A stretch of 6,846 nucleotides of DNA from assembly GCF_049274025.1 (NCBI RefSeq), contig NZ_JBASRV010000029.1; one strand, 5' to 3'. The notes below the pieces were generated by a model. The model was not told the origin of the DNA. It searched no databases and saw only the letters and a list, made by a program, of their open reading frames with translations. The stretch comes from Miniphocaeibacter sp012841535 (GTDB lineage: Bacteria > Bacillota > Clostridia > Tissierellales > Peptoniphilaceae). Every line of letters starts with the position of its first letter. Position 1 is the first letter of the stretch. Position numbers and translations under genes: made by a program. Of the stretch, positions 1 to 6,315 are shown piece by piece.

Positions 1-1010
1 ATTATCATTTCAAAGAAGGTTAATTCTTCAACATTTACTTTTTCATCTATATAATTTATTTTATTATCTTTAGGTGTAACAAAAAACTCCAATTTTTCTT
101 GTAATTTACTATTAGAATTTCTTTCTATCCAATATCTGCCTAAAGAATTATTTACTATATATTTTACAACCCAGTCTGTTGTAAATAATTGAGTTGCAGC
201 TGGAATATCAGCTTTTTTTACTGTGCCTTTGTATATGTTAATAACTTTATCTTTATATTCTTCGTTATAATACTGGTATAACCAACCAATAATTTCTATT
301 GTTCCTTTAACTTTTACTTCTTCATCATTGTCTTCTTTTTGAGGATTAATATTAAAATCATTTTCATCTATTTCATTTACTAATTTATAAATAACTCCTG
401 TTTCTTCTATAAATGAAGGTTTAAATAAAAGTTCCAAATAGTCATCGGTTTTTTCGAATAAATATGGTAAATATTCCTTAAGTTCCTCTGTTACCTTAAA
501 GAAGAGAAAGCTAAAGAGTTCTTCATCGGACTCTTTTGTTGCTGATGTTTTTAAATTTATTACATATTCTTTTTCTTGGTCTGTAAAATTTTCAAAAAGA
601 TCTAAGTCCAGTATATTGGTTAATATTTCTGGAATATGGTCATTTTCACTTGCTGATGAAAGTACCCTAACTCTTTCTGGTAAATATTCGTTTACCTCCA
701 TAAATCTAATGGCTATTAACCTGTTAAACCAAGTGTAGGCTGTTTCTTCTACTATTTGTTCAAAAGCTTCCTCATATTTTTCTGCACCGTTTAATTTTTC
801 TACAAGTTTTTTTCTGTATTTTACTTCTTTTCCTTTTAAGGTAAAATTTCCTACTCCACCAATATTAAAGGACATAAAGTCAGACTCGTCTATTTCCGCT
901 TCTACAATACCTTCTTTATTTATTCCTATTTGAGAAGCTAAGAGAACTACATCATCTCTTAGCTTTCTTCTAGCATAGATAGCAAAATTTCTTAAAGCAG
1001 TTTTGTTCAT
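1..1010 (-). CDS. pglX: PglX, BREX type 1 adenine-specific DNA methyltransferase (N-terminal part, runs off the left edge)
   Basis: PglX transfers a methyl group from SAM to an adenine in a short non-palindromic BREX motif, marking host DNA; it is also needed for phage exclusion. The frame is open from ATG at 1010 to the window edge (336 codons plus 2 nt), with no stop. It begins MNKTALRNFAIYARRKL, which is typical of the family. Residues 90-113 (AYTWFNRLIAIRFMEVNEYLPER) and 270-294 (AATQLFTTDWVVKY, then NNSLGRYW) match conserved PglX blocks just before the methyltransferase core. The SAM-binding motif and the catalytic NPPY motif would lie beyond the window and cannot be checked. PglX is usually about 1200 residues, so roughly a quarter is visible. 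The start is supported by GAGGG five bases upstream. It follows brxC by 10 nt in the same operon. Identity is recognised from motifs and gene order, not from a search. Confidence 0.93.
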   Translation of the reverse strand, partial: MNKTALRNFAIYARRKLRDDVVLLASQIGINKEGIVEAEIDESDFMSFNIGGVGNFTLKGKEVKYRKKLVEKLNGAEKYEEAFEQIVEETAYTWFNRLIAIRFMEVNEYLPERVRVLSSASENDHIPEILTNILDLDLFENFTDQEKEYVINLKTSATKESDEELFSFLFFKVTEELKEYLPYLFEKTDDYLELLFKPSFIEETGVIYKLVNEIDENDFNINPQKEDNDEEVKVKGTIEIIGWLYQYYNEEYKDKVINIYKGTVKKADIPAATQLFTTDWVVKYIVNNSLGRYWIERNSNSKLQEKLEFFVTPKDNKINYIDEKVNVEELTFFEMI

Positions 1011-1015
1011 TTTTT

Positions 1016-1020
1016 CCCTC
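1016..1020 (-). promoter_or_regulatory. Ribosome binding site of pglX
   Basis: GAGGG read on the minus strand lies 5 nt before the ATG at 1010 and directly after the brxC stop codon. It fills the 10-nt gap between the two genes and supports this start, which matches the known PglX N-terminus. Confidence 0.75.
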
Positions 1021-4000
1021 TTAAAATTCTATATTTATAATATTTTCGTCTTGTAATTGCGATTTTATTTTATCTCTTATTTCCTTTAAGTATTTGTCTA
1101 AATCCTCTTCTTTTTCTATTTTCCAAGAACGGCTTGGATTAATATTTCTAAAAAGAATTGTCTTTTGTTTTTTTAATTCAGGTTTTACCTCTATTTTTTT
1201 TTCTGTTTCTTTCGTTTTAGAATTTTCTTTTTCTCTTCTTTTCTGTTCTTCTAATGCTTTTTCATATTCTGTATCTGCACTTTTTAAAGCTGATTCAAAT
1301 ATTGTTACAGCTTCAGCCTCAACTGAATGAACATCCTTTAAATTATCATAGCTTTCGGCCTTTTCTACTAGGTTTTTAAACCTTTTTATATGTCTACTTG
1401 AAAAATCTTCCTTTAAATTATATTCAGCAGTTTTTTCACTAACTCTTGTTTCAAATTCTTTAATTTGTTCTAGTACAGGAGCCAAGGTAACTTCCAAAAT
1501 TGGATCGTAAAGATTTAGGAATTTCATTCTTAAATCTGGTAGGTCCTTTATTCTGTTAAAGGGCATGTCCATTTTTAAAATATGATTTATTTCTCCTACA
1601 ACTTTTTCAATTTCTTCGTCATTTACAAAATTTTTAGAATCTTCATAAATATCCATAGTCAAGGAAGCTTTTTTCCAAATATCTATTTGATTACTTTTTT
1701 CATAGGATGTTCCAAAAAATGACTGAACTGGTTCAAAATCCTCTACAAAATCTTCAAAGTCGTCTCTGTTTTTATAGGTATAGTCAAATAATTCTTCCGG
1801 TTTTTTGATATTAATTACATAAGTAAATAATTTTTCTCCTGATTTGAGTATTTCCTTTCCAGGATATTTAATATTACTATCCTTATTAGTGAAATATGAG
1901 TTATAAATTCTTTCTATTTCCTTTAATTTTCTTTCCGATTCCCTTTTAAAATACTCAGTCATCCCATCGGACTCGTCGGTTCTGATGTCCATGTTGAACA
2001 ATAGTTTGTAAAGATCTTTTAAGTTTTTCTTCTTTTTAGGATCTATTTCCTTTTTTAGTCCTAGAAGAACCTTGTCTTCAAATTTTTTCTTTGTAATATA
2101 TTCTAAAATTACTTCTTTTTCTGTATTTAATATATTTACAGGATTACCACTAACAGTAAATTCCAGTTTTCCGTCCATAAATAGTTTGGCTATAAGCCAG
2201 CTTATGTCATAATCTACAAAACCGTAAGGTGCTTTTGCAAATTTGTTTTTTATATCCCTAATTGAAACTTTAGCATTTCCCCGAGTTTGTAATAAAACAA
2301 ATTCTTCTAAATCCCTTAAGGCTAATTCATTTTCTTTTATTTCTTCATCTAAATTCACTTGATTTTTCTTAGTTAATAATGCTCTAATATCTGAAATATC
2401 CTTTGTAGCTGTAATATAGTTTAATTTGTTATAGGTATATTTAACAAGGGTTCCTATAGCTTTTGTTAAAGAGGTTTTAAAGTCCATACTATTAGTTGGA
2501 ACTTCCTCTCCTTCTACATAGTAAGTAGCATTTTTTAAGGCATCTTCTAAAGTTCTTTTACTTCTTTCCCTATACTCCTTTAATTCAGAATTTTTTACTT
2601 TTACAATATCTTCAACATTGGGAAAATTTCTTAATTCACTGGAAACTAAAAAACTTTCTATTTGTAACACTTGTTTTTTTTCTTTTAAAAAACTTTCATC
2701 TGATGGTAGTTCTACATATACAGCTCTGTCATTACTGCTTAATAGTTTTAAGCTTTCTTTAGCACCATTATATTCTGAACTTGGAGTAATAATTTTAACA
2801 AATATTTCTCCTTGTAGGTTACCTACTGGGATTCCATCTACTTCTTTATTAAAGGAGAAGGTATATCTGCCACCAAATTCAGGGTAAATATATTTATCGT
2901 TTATATAGATATCGTCAAAAATATCCTTACCTATGCTTTTAGAAACTTCCGTTGATCTTACATCGACTTTAGTAATTAATCTTTCTACTTCTTGTTCCTC
3001 ATCAGTTAAGAAAATATAAATATCTCCATTTTGTTGAACTAAAGTTTGACTTTTTAGTGTATCTAAAGCCTCTTGAACTTTTTCTTTTAGGGCTAGACGG
3101 TCTTCATCTATATTAGATGCCATTAATGTAGTTATATTATCAACTGTTGCTGTTATTTCTTTTACATATTTAACCATAAAGAGTGTTTTTAATACATTAA
3201 CATTAAAACAATCATCTTCATTATCCGGGTTAATAACCTTATTTTTACTAGCTTGAATAATGACTTTTGCATGGGCTGAGTCTAAAAATTGAGAAAGGGC
3301 ATTATAGAATTTATCGAAGGATACTAAAACTCCGTCTTCTTCATTTTGAACTCTTTGAGCACTTTCTTTAAACATTGCAAGCATTGAACGCTCCCCTTCA
3401 GAAAGGTGTTTACCACTTGCACCAAACTGTCTTATGGCCGTTAAAACATTTGATAATAAATTAAACTGGTAGGGTATATAAGGATAAACTTTTACAAAAT
3501 CCTCTACATTTTCAAATTTCTTTTTTTCTGCAAGGTCATTAAATATTATTAAATTATCTAGGACTGATTGCTTTTGATTATATAAAACAGTTAAGGTTTC
3601 TTTAGCAGTATTATTTTTTTCTAAAATTCTCTTTTCTATTACTTCTGAAACATCTGCAGATGTTAAATTTATTCTTGTGTCAAAACGACCTTGTATTTTG
3701 GAAAAATCATCACCTTTTATTACTGTAATTTCATCAATAGCCTCTTGACTTGTTACTACTACCCAAGCTTTCCCTTTACAAGCCGTTCCTAGGTCCTCTA
3801 CTACTGTTTGTAGATTTAACATTAACTCCCTATTTTCACCAATATATTGGCCAACTTCGTCAACAAAGAAAACAACATGATGATTATTTCCCTTTTCTTC
3901 TATATATTTATTAACTAATTCTGAAAATTCTTTAATAGATATGCTGTATTCTTTGGAGGTTATTTTTTCATACCAGCCTTCTGCTGATTCTTCTGTCATG

Positions 4001-4650
4001 GAATTGGAATTTACCAAGGCTTCTACTAATTCTCCACTTAAGAAGTCCAATTCGTATCTTTTATTTTCCCATTTATCCTCTGTTATTTTTTCAAATTCAG
4101 CTTTAAAATCATCATATTTTTCGTTTTTATCAAGCCATCTTTCTAAGTCTGCTACATAGGGATCTGATTCGCTATAGCCTTGCATTTCATTAAATACCTT
4201 AAGAAAAACAGATAATATTGCTTCTTTTCCACTACCACCAGTGTCTGATCTTGAGTCTATGTTAAAGAGTATTGAATCAGTAGAAACTTGACTTGCTAAT
4301 TTCATATTTGCAACGACCATAGGATCGTTTATTTTATTGTCATCTAAGAAAAAATCTATTGCTTTTTTCCCATCTATTTCTTTATTGGATATTAAGTAGG
4401 AAAGTATTTTTAATAGATGGGACTTACCACTTCCAAAGAAGCCGGATATCCAAACACCCATTTTATCTGTATAGCCATTTATTCCTTTTGCATAAGCAGT
4501 AAAAAAATCTCTAAAATGCTTTTGTAATTCATCTGTTACTACATATTCTTCAAGCTCCTGCTTAATGTTTTCAATATTATCCTGTCCAACTTTAATAACA
4601 CCTTGGATATCTCTATTTATATCCTTAGTGAACATATCTTTTATTAACAT
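1021..4650 (-). CDS. brxC: BrxC, BREX system P-loop ATPase
   Basis: BrxC is the large ATPase of BREX, required for phage defence and, in characterised systems, for methylation; its exact mechanical role is unsettled. The 1209 residues match the usual family length of about 1200. The N-terminus (DMFTKDINRDIQGVIKVGQD) is a family hallmark. Walker A is GFFGSGKS at residues 70-77. Walker B is VVFFVDE at 259-265, followed by EVGQYIGENRELMLNLQ. A sensor-like strand, VVVTSQE, is at 297-303, and GRFDTRINL at 321-329 could supply an arginine finger. Another conserved block runs about 389-431 (YPYIPYQFNLL, then FGASGKHLSEGERSMLAMF). Near the C-terminus, about 1128-1160, is a highly charged lysine/glutamate segment, probably coiled coil, before a final short domain. 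All ATPase motifs are intact. It starts 11 nt after the brxB stop with a strong AAAGGAG six bases upstream, and is followed by pglX. The protein is expected to be cytoplasmic. Confidence 0.96.
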   Translation of the reverse strand: MLIKDMFTKDINRDIQGVIKVGQDNIENIKQELEEYVVTDELQKHFRDFFTAYAKGINGYTDKMGVWISGFFGSGKSHLLKILSYLISNKEIDGKKAIDFFLDDNKINDPMVVANMKLASQVSTDSILFNIDSRSDTGGSGKEAILSVFLKVFNEMQGYSESDPYVADLERWLDKNEKYDDFKAEFEKITEDKWENKRYELDFLSGELVEALVNSNSMTEESAEGWYEKITSKEYSISIKEFSELVNKYIEEKGNNHHVVFFVDEVGQYIGENRELMLNLQTVVEDLGTACKGKAWVVVTSQEAIDEITVIKGDDFSKIQGRFDTRINLTSADVSEVIEKRILEKNNTAKETLTVLYNQKQSVLDNLIIFNDLAEKKKFENVEDFVKVYPYIPYQFNLLSNVLTAIRQFGASGKHLSEGERSMLAMFKESAQRVQNEEDGVLVSFDKFYNALSQFLDSAHAKVIIQASKNKVINPDNEDDCFNVNVLKTLFMVKYVKEITATVDNITTLMASNIDEDRLALKEKVQEALDTLKSQTLVQQNGDIYIFLTDEEQEVERLITKVDVRSTEVSKSIGKDIFDDIYINDKYIYPEFGGRYTFSFNKEVDGIPVGNLQGEIFVKIITPSSEYNGAKESLKLLSSNDRAVYVELPSDESFLKEKKQVLQIESFLVSSELRNFPNVEDIVKVKNSELKEYRERSKRTLEDALKNATYYVEGEEVPTNSMDFKTSLTKAIGTLVKYTYNKLNYITATKDISDIRALLTKKNQVNLDEEIKENELALRDLEEFVLLQTRGNAKVSIRDIKNKFAKAPYGFVDYDISWLIAKLFMDGKLEFTVSGNPVNILNTEKEVILEYITKKKFEDKVLLGLKKEIDPKKKKNLKDLYKLLFNMDIRTDESDGMTEYFKRESERKLKEIERIYNSYFTNKDSNIKYPGKEILKSGEKLFTYVINIKKPEELFDYTYKNRDDFEDFVEDFEPVQSFFGTSYEKSNQIDIWKKASLTMDIYEDSKNFVNDEEIEKVVGEINHILKMDMPFNRIKDLPDLRMKFLNLYDPILEVTLAPVLEQIKEFETRVSEKTAEYNLKEDFSSRHIKRFKNLVEKAESYDNLKDVHSVEAEAVTIFESALKSADTEYEKALEEQKRREKENSKTKETEKKIEVKPELKKQKTILFRNINPSRSWKIEKEEDLDKYLKEIRDKIKSQLQDENIINIEF

Positions 4651-4656
4651 ATATAA

Positions 4657-4663
4657 CTCCTTT
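4657..4663 (-). promoter_or_regulatory. Ribosome binding site of brxC, overlapping the brxB stop codon
   Basis: AAAGGAG on the minus strand ends 6 nt before the brxC ATG. Its first two bases are the last two bases of the brxB TAA, so ribosomes finishing brxB arrive on the brxC initiation site. It fixes the start at 4650. Confidence 0.85.
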
Positions 4664-5228
4664 ATTTTATTAATGGAAATGCCCTGTAGTAATTATCGTC
4701 TTTAAATTCTCCAAAAAGACTTAAACTCTGTCCATCATACTTCCCAGGATAAAACATTACTACAGGTGATTTGTAAAAATTAAGATGTAAATTATTTAAG
4801 ATTTTATGACTTCTTACAAAGGGAAATATTTTACCTATGCCTGTTATAAATACAATTGTATTATCTGGTGTATTTTCCTTTATTGTTCTTGTAAAAAAAT
4901 CATTACCACTGTCCATTCTAAGTAAAGAAGTTATAGCTTTAACAAGCTGTTTCATTCCTTTCTTTTTTTCTATTTCCATACATTTTTCCAAATATTTCTT
5001 TTCCCTTAAATGATCGATTAACATCTTATATAAATCATATTCAACAATTTCAAAAGAACTAAACTGTTTTTTTGTAAAATCCTTTAAAAACTCTCTTACT
5101 ATTATTTCATCTTTAGGAGAATAATCGAATATATAGTATCCAACTTCATTTCCCAATCCTTTATTCTGTAAAAAATCATCCTTTGTAATAACCTGTTCAA
5201 TTTTATTTAGTTTTTCATAAATATACAT
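4662..5228 (-). CDS. brxB: BrxB, BREX accessory protein (DUF1788 family)
   Basis: BrxB is a small protein conserved in type 1 BREX systems and required for their activity; its biochemical function is not established. At 188 residues it is of normal family length (about 190-200). Family features visible are GIGKIFPFVRSH at 130-141, the block PVVMFYPGKYDGQSLSLFG at 155-173, and the C-terminal signature DDNYYRAFPL at 177-186. No signal peptide or membrane segment is seen, so a cytoplasmic location is expected. The start ATG at 5228 shares its A with the brxA stop (TAATG), and AGGTGA lies six bases before that stop-start junction, inside the last brxA codons; this arrangement favours translational coupling. 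Position between brxA and brxC is the standard type 1 order and supports the assignment. Confidence 0.95.
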   Translation of the reverse strand: MYIYEKLNKIEQVITKDDFLQNKGLGNEVGYYIFDYSPKDEIIVREFLKDFTKKQFSSFEIVEYDLYKMLIDHLREKKYLEKCMEIEKKKGMKQLVKAITSLLRMDSGNDFFTRTIKENTPDNTIVFITGIGKIFPFVRSHKILNNLHLNFYKSPVVMFYPGKYDGQSLSLFGEFKDDNYYRAFPLIK

Positions 5229-5827
5229 TAAAATTCACCTTTTATAGCTTTAATATAGGAATTTAAATTTTCCTCTTCCATTAGCCTTTCTAACTCTAGA
5301 TCTAGAAAAATATTTTTATAATATGTTTTTCCTTCTACATCTTCTAAAAGTCCAGCTTCTCTTAAATAAGTACCATAAGCACCTATCATTCTCTTTATGG
5401 AATTATCGGAAAACTTTGCTACTTCTTCATTGTTGTTTTGCATTTCCCTTAAGAATACCCTTACTATTGAAGGATTGTATTCCTTTGTTCCTAGTTTTAT
5501 TTCTTCTCTGTATTTTGTATAAACAAATTCAAATAGTAATTGATCTGTAAGTAAAATTCCTAATAAATTTATAATTTTTTGAGTTGAGATATCTGTTTTT
5601 TGAAAATAGTCTAATATGTTTTCAGGCAAGGCTCTTGTTCTTCTTTTCATTTCACCTAAAATCTTAATCCCATAGGCTTTAGAAGGTGCTGCAAGAAAAT
5701 TTCCACTTTCTTGTTTTACTCTAATTTCTTCCGGAGTATAACCTTCATTTAACAAATTTATGTACTTTTTAAATTCTATAAACCAGAATCCTTTACTTAC
5801 AATACCAGCACTATATTTTCTTGCCAT
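5228..5827 (-). CDS. brxA: BrxA, BREX accessory protein (DUF1819 family)
   Basis: BrxA is the first conserved protein of type 1 BREX operons. Structural work on a homologue describes a helical DNA-binding protein; its role in defence differs between systems. I choose the ATG at 5827, giving 199 residues starting MARKYSAGIVSKGFWFIEF, because GGAGG lies six bases upstream and because family members normally begin near this (K)YSAGI segment. A longer frame from 5854 adds nine residues but would overlap the regulator and has no comparable binding site. The family-like block SKGFWFIEFKKYINLL is at 11-26. A helical region at 138-162 (KFSDNSIKRMIGAYGTYLRE, then AGLLED) resembles the conserved C-terminal part. 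The length is normal for the family (about 200). The gene starts 1 nt after the regulator's stop and overlaps brxB by 1 nt. Confidence 0.93.
   Translation of the reverse strand: MARKYSAGIVSKGFWFIEFKKYINLLNEGYTPEEIRVKQESGNFLAAPSKAYGIKILGEMKRRTRALPENILDYFQKTDISTQKIINLLGILLTDQLLFEFVYTKYREEIKLGTKEYNPSIVRVFLREMQNNNEEVAKFSDNSIKRMIGAYGTYLREAGLLEDVEGKTYYKNIFLDLELERLMEEENLNSYIKAIKGEF
5235..5240 (-). promoter_or_regulatory. Ribosome binding site of brxB inside the end of brxA
   Basis: AGGTGA on the minus strand lies 6 nt before the brxB ATG, within the final Gly-Glu codons of brxA. It supports the start at 5228 and re-initiation across the TAATG junction. Confidence 0.7.
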
Positions 5828-5828
5828 A

Positions 5829-6029
5829 TTAAACCTCCACTTCACAAATATCACTTAGTTGGCATTTTAAAACACGACAAATTCTAACTAATACATCCAT
5901 GGAAACATATTCGTCCTTGGTGAGTTTCGACAAAGTACTTGTACTCATTTTAGTCAAAACTCTTAAGTCAGATTTTTTCATATCCTTATCTATTAGAAGC
6001 TTCCACAGACCTTTATAATTTATATACAT
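5829..6029 (-). CDS. Small Cro/C1-type (XRE) HTH transcriptional regulator, first gene of the BREX operon
   Basis: This is a 66-residue DNA-binding protein made of little more than one helix-turn-helix domain of the Cro/C1 type, close to the Pfam HTH_26 group. Helix 2 is about residues 20-27 (SDLRVLTK), and the recognition helix is about 30-39 (TSTLSKLTKD). The following helix (VSMDVLVRICRVLKC) and the ending CQLSDICEV are typical of the group. I choose ATG at 6029, with GAGGGG just upstream, over an in-frame GTG at 6047 that would add six residues and place that binding site inside the coding region. It has no ligand or dimerisation domain beyond the HTH. With only 1 nt separating it from brxA it must be co-transcribed with BREX, so it probably controls the operon and itself. 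The palindrome at 6066-6082 is the obvious candidate target. Whether it represses or activates cannot be told. Confidence 0.88.
   Translation of the reverse strand: MYINYKGLWKLLIDKDMKKSDLRVLTKMSTSTLSKLTKDEYVSMDVLVRICRVLKCQLSDICEVEV
5834..5838 (-). promoter_or_regulatory. Ribosome binding site of brxA, decides its start
   Basis: GGAGG on the minus strand ends 6 nt before the ATG at 5827 and lies within the last codons of the upstream HTH gene. It favours the 199-residue BrxA over the longer frame beginning at 5854. Confidence 0.85.
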
Positions 6030-6032
6030 TTT

Positions 6033-6038
6033 CCCCTC
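6033..6038 (-). promoter_or_regulatory. Ribosome binding site of the HTH regulator
   Basis: GAGGGG on the minus strand lies 3 nt before ATG 6029; pairing through GAGG gives 5 nt. It supports the 66-residue form over the GTG start at 6047. Confidence 0.65.
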
Positions 6039-6050
6039 TTTTTTCACTTT

Positions 6051-6056
6051 ATTATA
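6051..6056 (-). promoter_or_regulatory. Alternative -10 box, perfect TATAAT
   Basis: Minus-strand TATAAT matches the consensus exactly and would start transcription about 14 nt before the regulator's ATG. No convincing -35 hexamer is found at 16-18 nt upstream, where the palindrome lies, so in this AT-rich DNA it may be chance. If used, the palindrome would cover its -35 region. Confidence 0.3.
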
Positions 6057-6065
6057 TATTATTTC

Positions 6066-6082
6066 ATACTATTTAATAGTAT
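6066..6082. promoter_or_regulatory. Perfect 17-bp palindrome, candidate operator of the HTH regulator
   Basis: The sequence ATACTATT-T-AATAGTAT is a perfect inverted repeat of 8-bp arms around one central base. It lies 36 bp upstream of the regulator's start codon and covers the proposed -10 box at 6076-6081. Odd-length palindromes of this size overlapping the promoter are typical operators for dimeric Cro/C1-type proteins. The assignment to this regulator is inference from position. The arms are too AT-rich and the loop too short for a convincing terminator. Confidence 0.5.
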
Positions 6083-6104
6083 CTTAAAAGACACTTCTTA
6101 ACAA
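6076..6104 (-). promoter_or_regulatory. Probable sigma-A promoter of the BREX operon
   Basis: On the minus strand, TTGTTA (6104-6099) and TACTAT (6081-6076) are separated by exactly 17 nt. Each hexamer matches consensus at 4 of 6 positions, including the most conserved ones (TTG, and TA...T). Transcription would begin near 6069, giving a leader of about 40 nt before the regulator. The -10 box is embedded in the perfect palindrome, which suggests that binding there blocks RNA polymerase. Confidence 0.5.
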
Positions 6105-6181
6105 GATATAACTTTGACTTCTCAAATAAAATATTCGCATAAAATAGAGTAGATTATCCGTTCTGGAAAATTATTATAGTT

Positions 6182-6201
6182 TTTATATATGTTTATATAT
6201 G
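6182..6201. repeat. Tandem 10-bp direct repeat
   Basis: TTTATATATG occurs twice head to tail with no mismatch, directly left of the presumed end of the IS30 element and about 80 bp upstream of the operon's -35 box. It may be replication slippage in AT-rich DNA, a protein-binding site or UP-element-like DNA. No function can be assigned. Confidence 0.6.
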
Positions 6202-6240
6202 ATAGATTGTAAAATTAAATGCAACACCTAAAATAAAAAA

Positions 6241-6315
6241 ACTCATAACAAATTCCGATATTTGTGTAAAATGTTAATAACTACAAAAACACACAGGTCG
6301 GAGCTTGTTATGAGT
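6241..6315 (+). repeat. Inverted repeat (27-nt arms) enclosing the transposase RBS and start codon
   Basis: The left arm 6241-6267 and right arm 6289-6315 are complementary at 22 of 27 positions around a 21-nt loop. The outer 11 bp (ACTCATAACAA / TTGTTATGAGT) pair perfectly, the next two positions are mismatched or wobble, and the following five pair again. The right arm holds the GGAG at 6300-6303 and the ATG at 6310-6312. RNA reading in from outside the element would fold and hide both, a known way for insertion sequences to avoid activation by neighbouring promoters. RNA starting inside the loop would escape this. The structure is seen; the role is inferred. Confidence 0.7.

Noticed and set aside
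1094..1330. Plus-strand open frame of 78 codons opposite the 3' end of brxC
   Set aside because: It is antisense to a well-recognised BrxC, its serine/phenylalanine-rich product is what lysine/glutamate codons give when read backwards, and no ribosome binding site was noted.
2618..2887. Plus-strand open frame of 89 codons opposite the middle of brxC
   Set aside because: Its composition reflects the complementary strand of brxC and I see no recognisable domain.
3941..4159. Plus-strand open frame of 72 codons opposite the ATPase region of brxC
   Set aside because: It lies wholly within conserved brxC coding sequence on the other strand and has no supporting signals.
5323..5550. Plus-strand open frame of 75 codons opposite brxA, giving a leucine-rich, membrane-like product
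   Set aside because: The hydrophobic runs are an artefact of reading lysine- and glutamate-rich brxA codons backwards; brxA is clearly the real gene.
5828..5854. Longer brxA start (ATG at 5854, adding MIFVKWRFN)
   Set aside because: It overlaps the end of the regulator gene, lacks a comparable ribosome binding site, and extends past the usual family N-terminus; GGAGG six bases before 5827 fits much better.
6030..6047. GTG start at 6047 for the HTH regulator
   Set aside because: It would translate the GAGGGG binding site as Glu-Gly and adds six residues outside the HTH domain; ATG 6029 is better placed.
6066..6082. The 17-bp palindrome as a transcription terminator
   Set aside because: The stem is almost all A/T with a one-base centre and no following T-run, and it lies at a promoter, so an operator is more plausible.
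6114..6146. Plus-strand TTGACT with a downstream TAAAAT as a promoter towards the insertion sequence
   Set aside because: The spacing is 20 nt, too long for a typical sigma-A promoter, in AT-rich DNA where such hexamers occur by chance.
6030..6309. CRISPR repeats, tRNA or riboswitch in the intergenic region
   Set aside because: Only one 10-bp tandem repeat, one short palindrome and one hairpin are present; there is no spaced repeat series, cloverleaf or known aptamer core visible.
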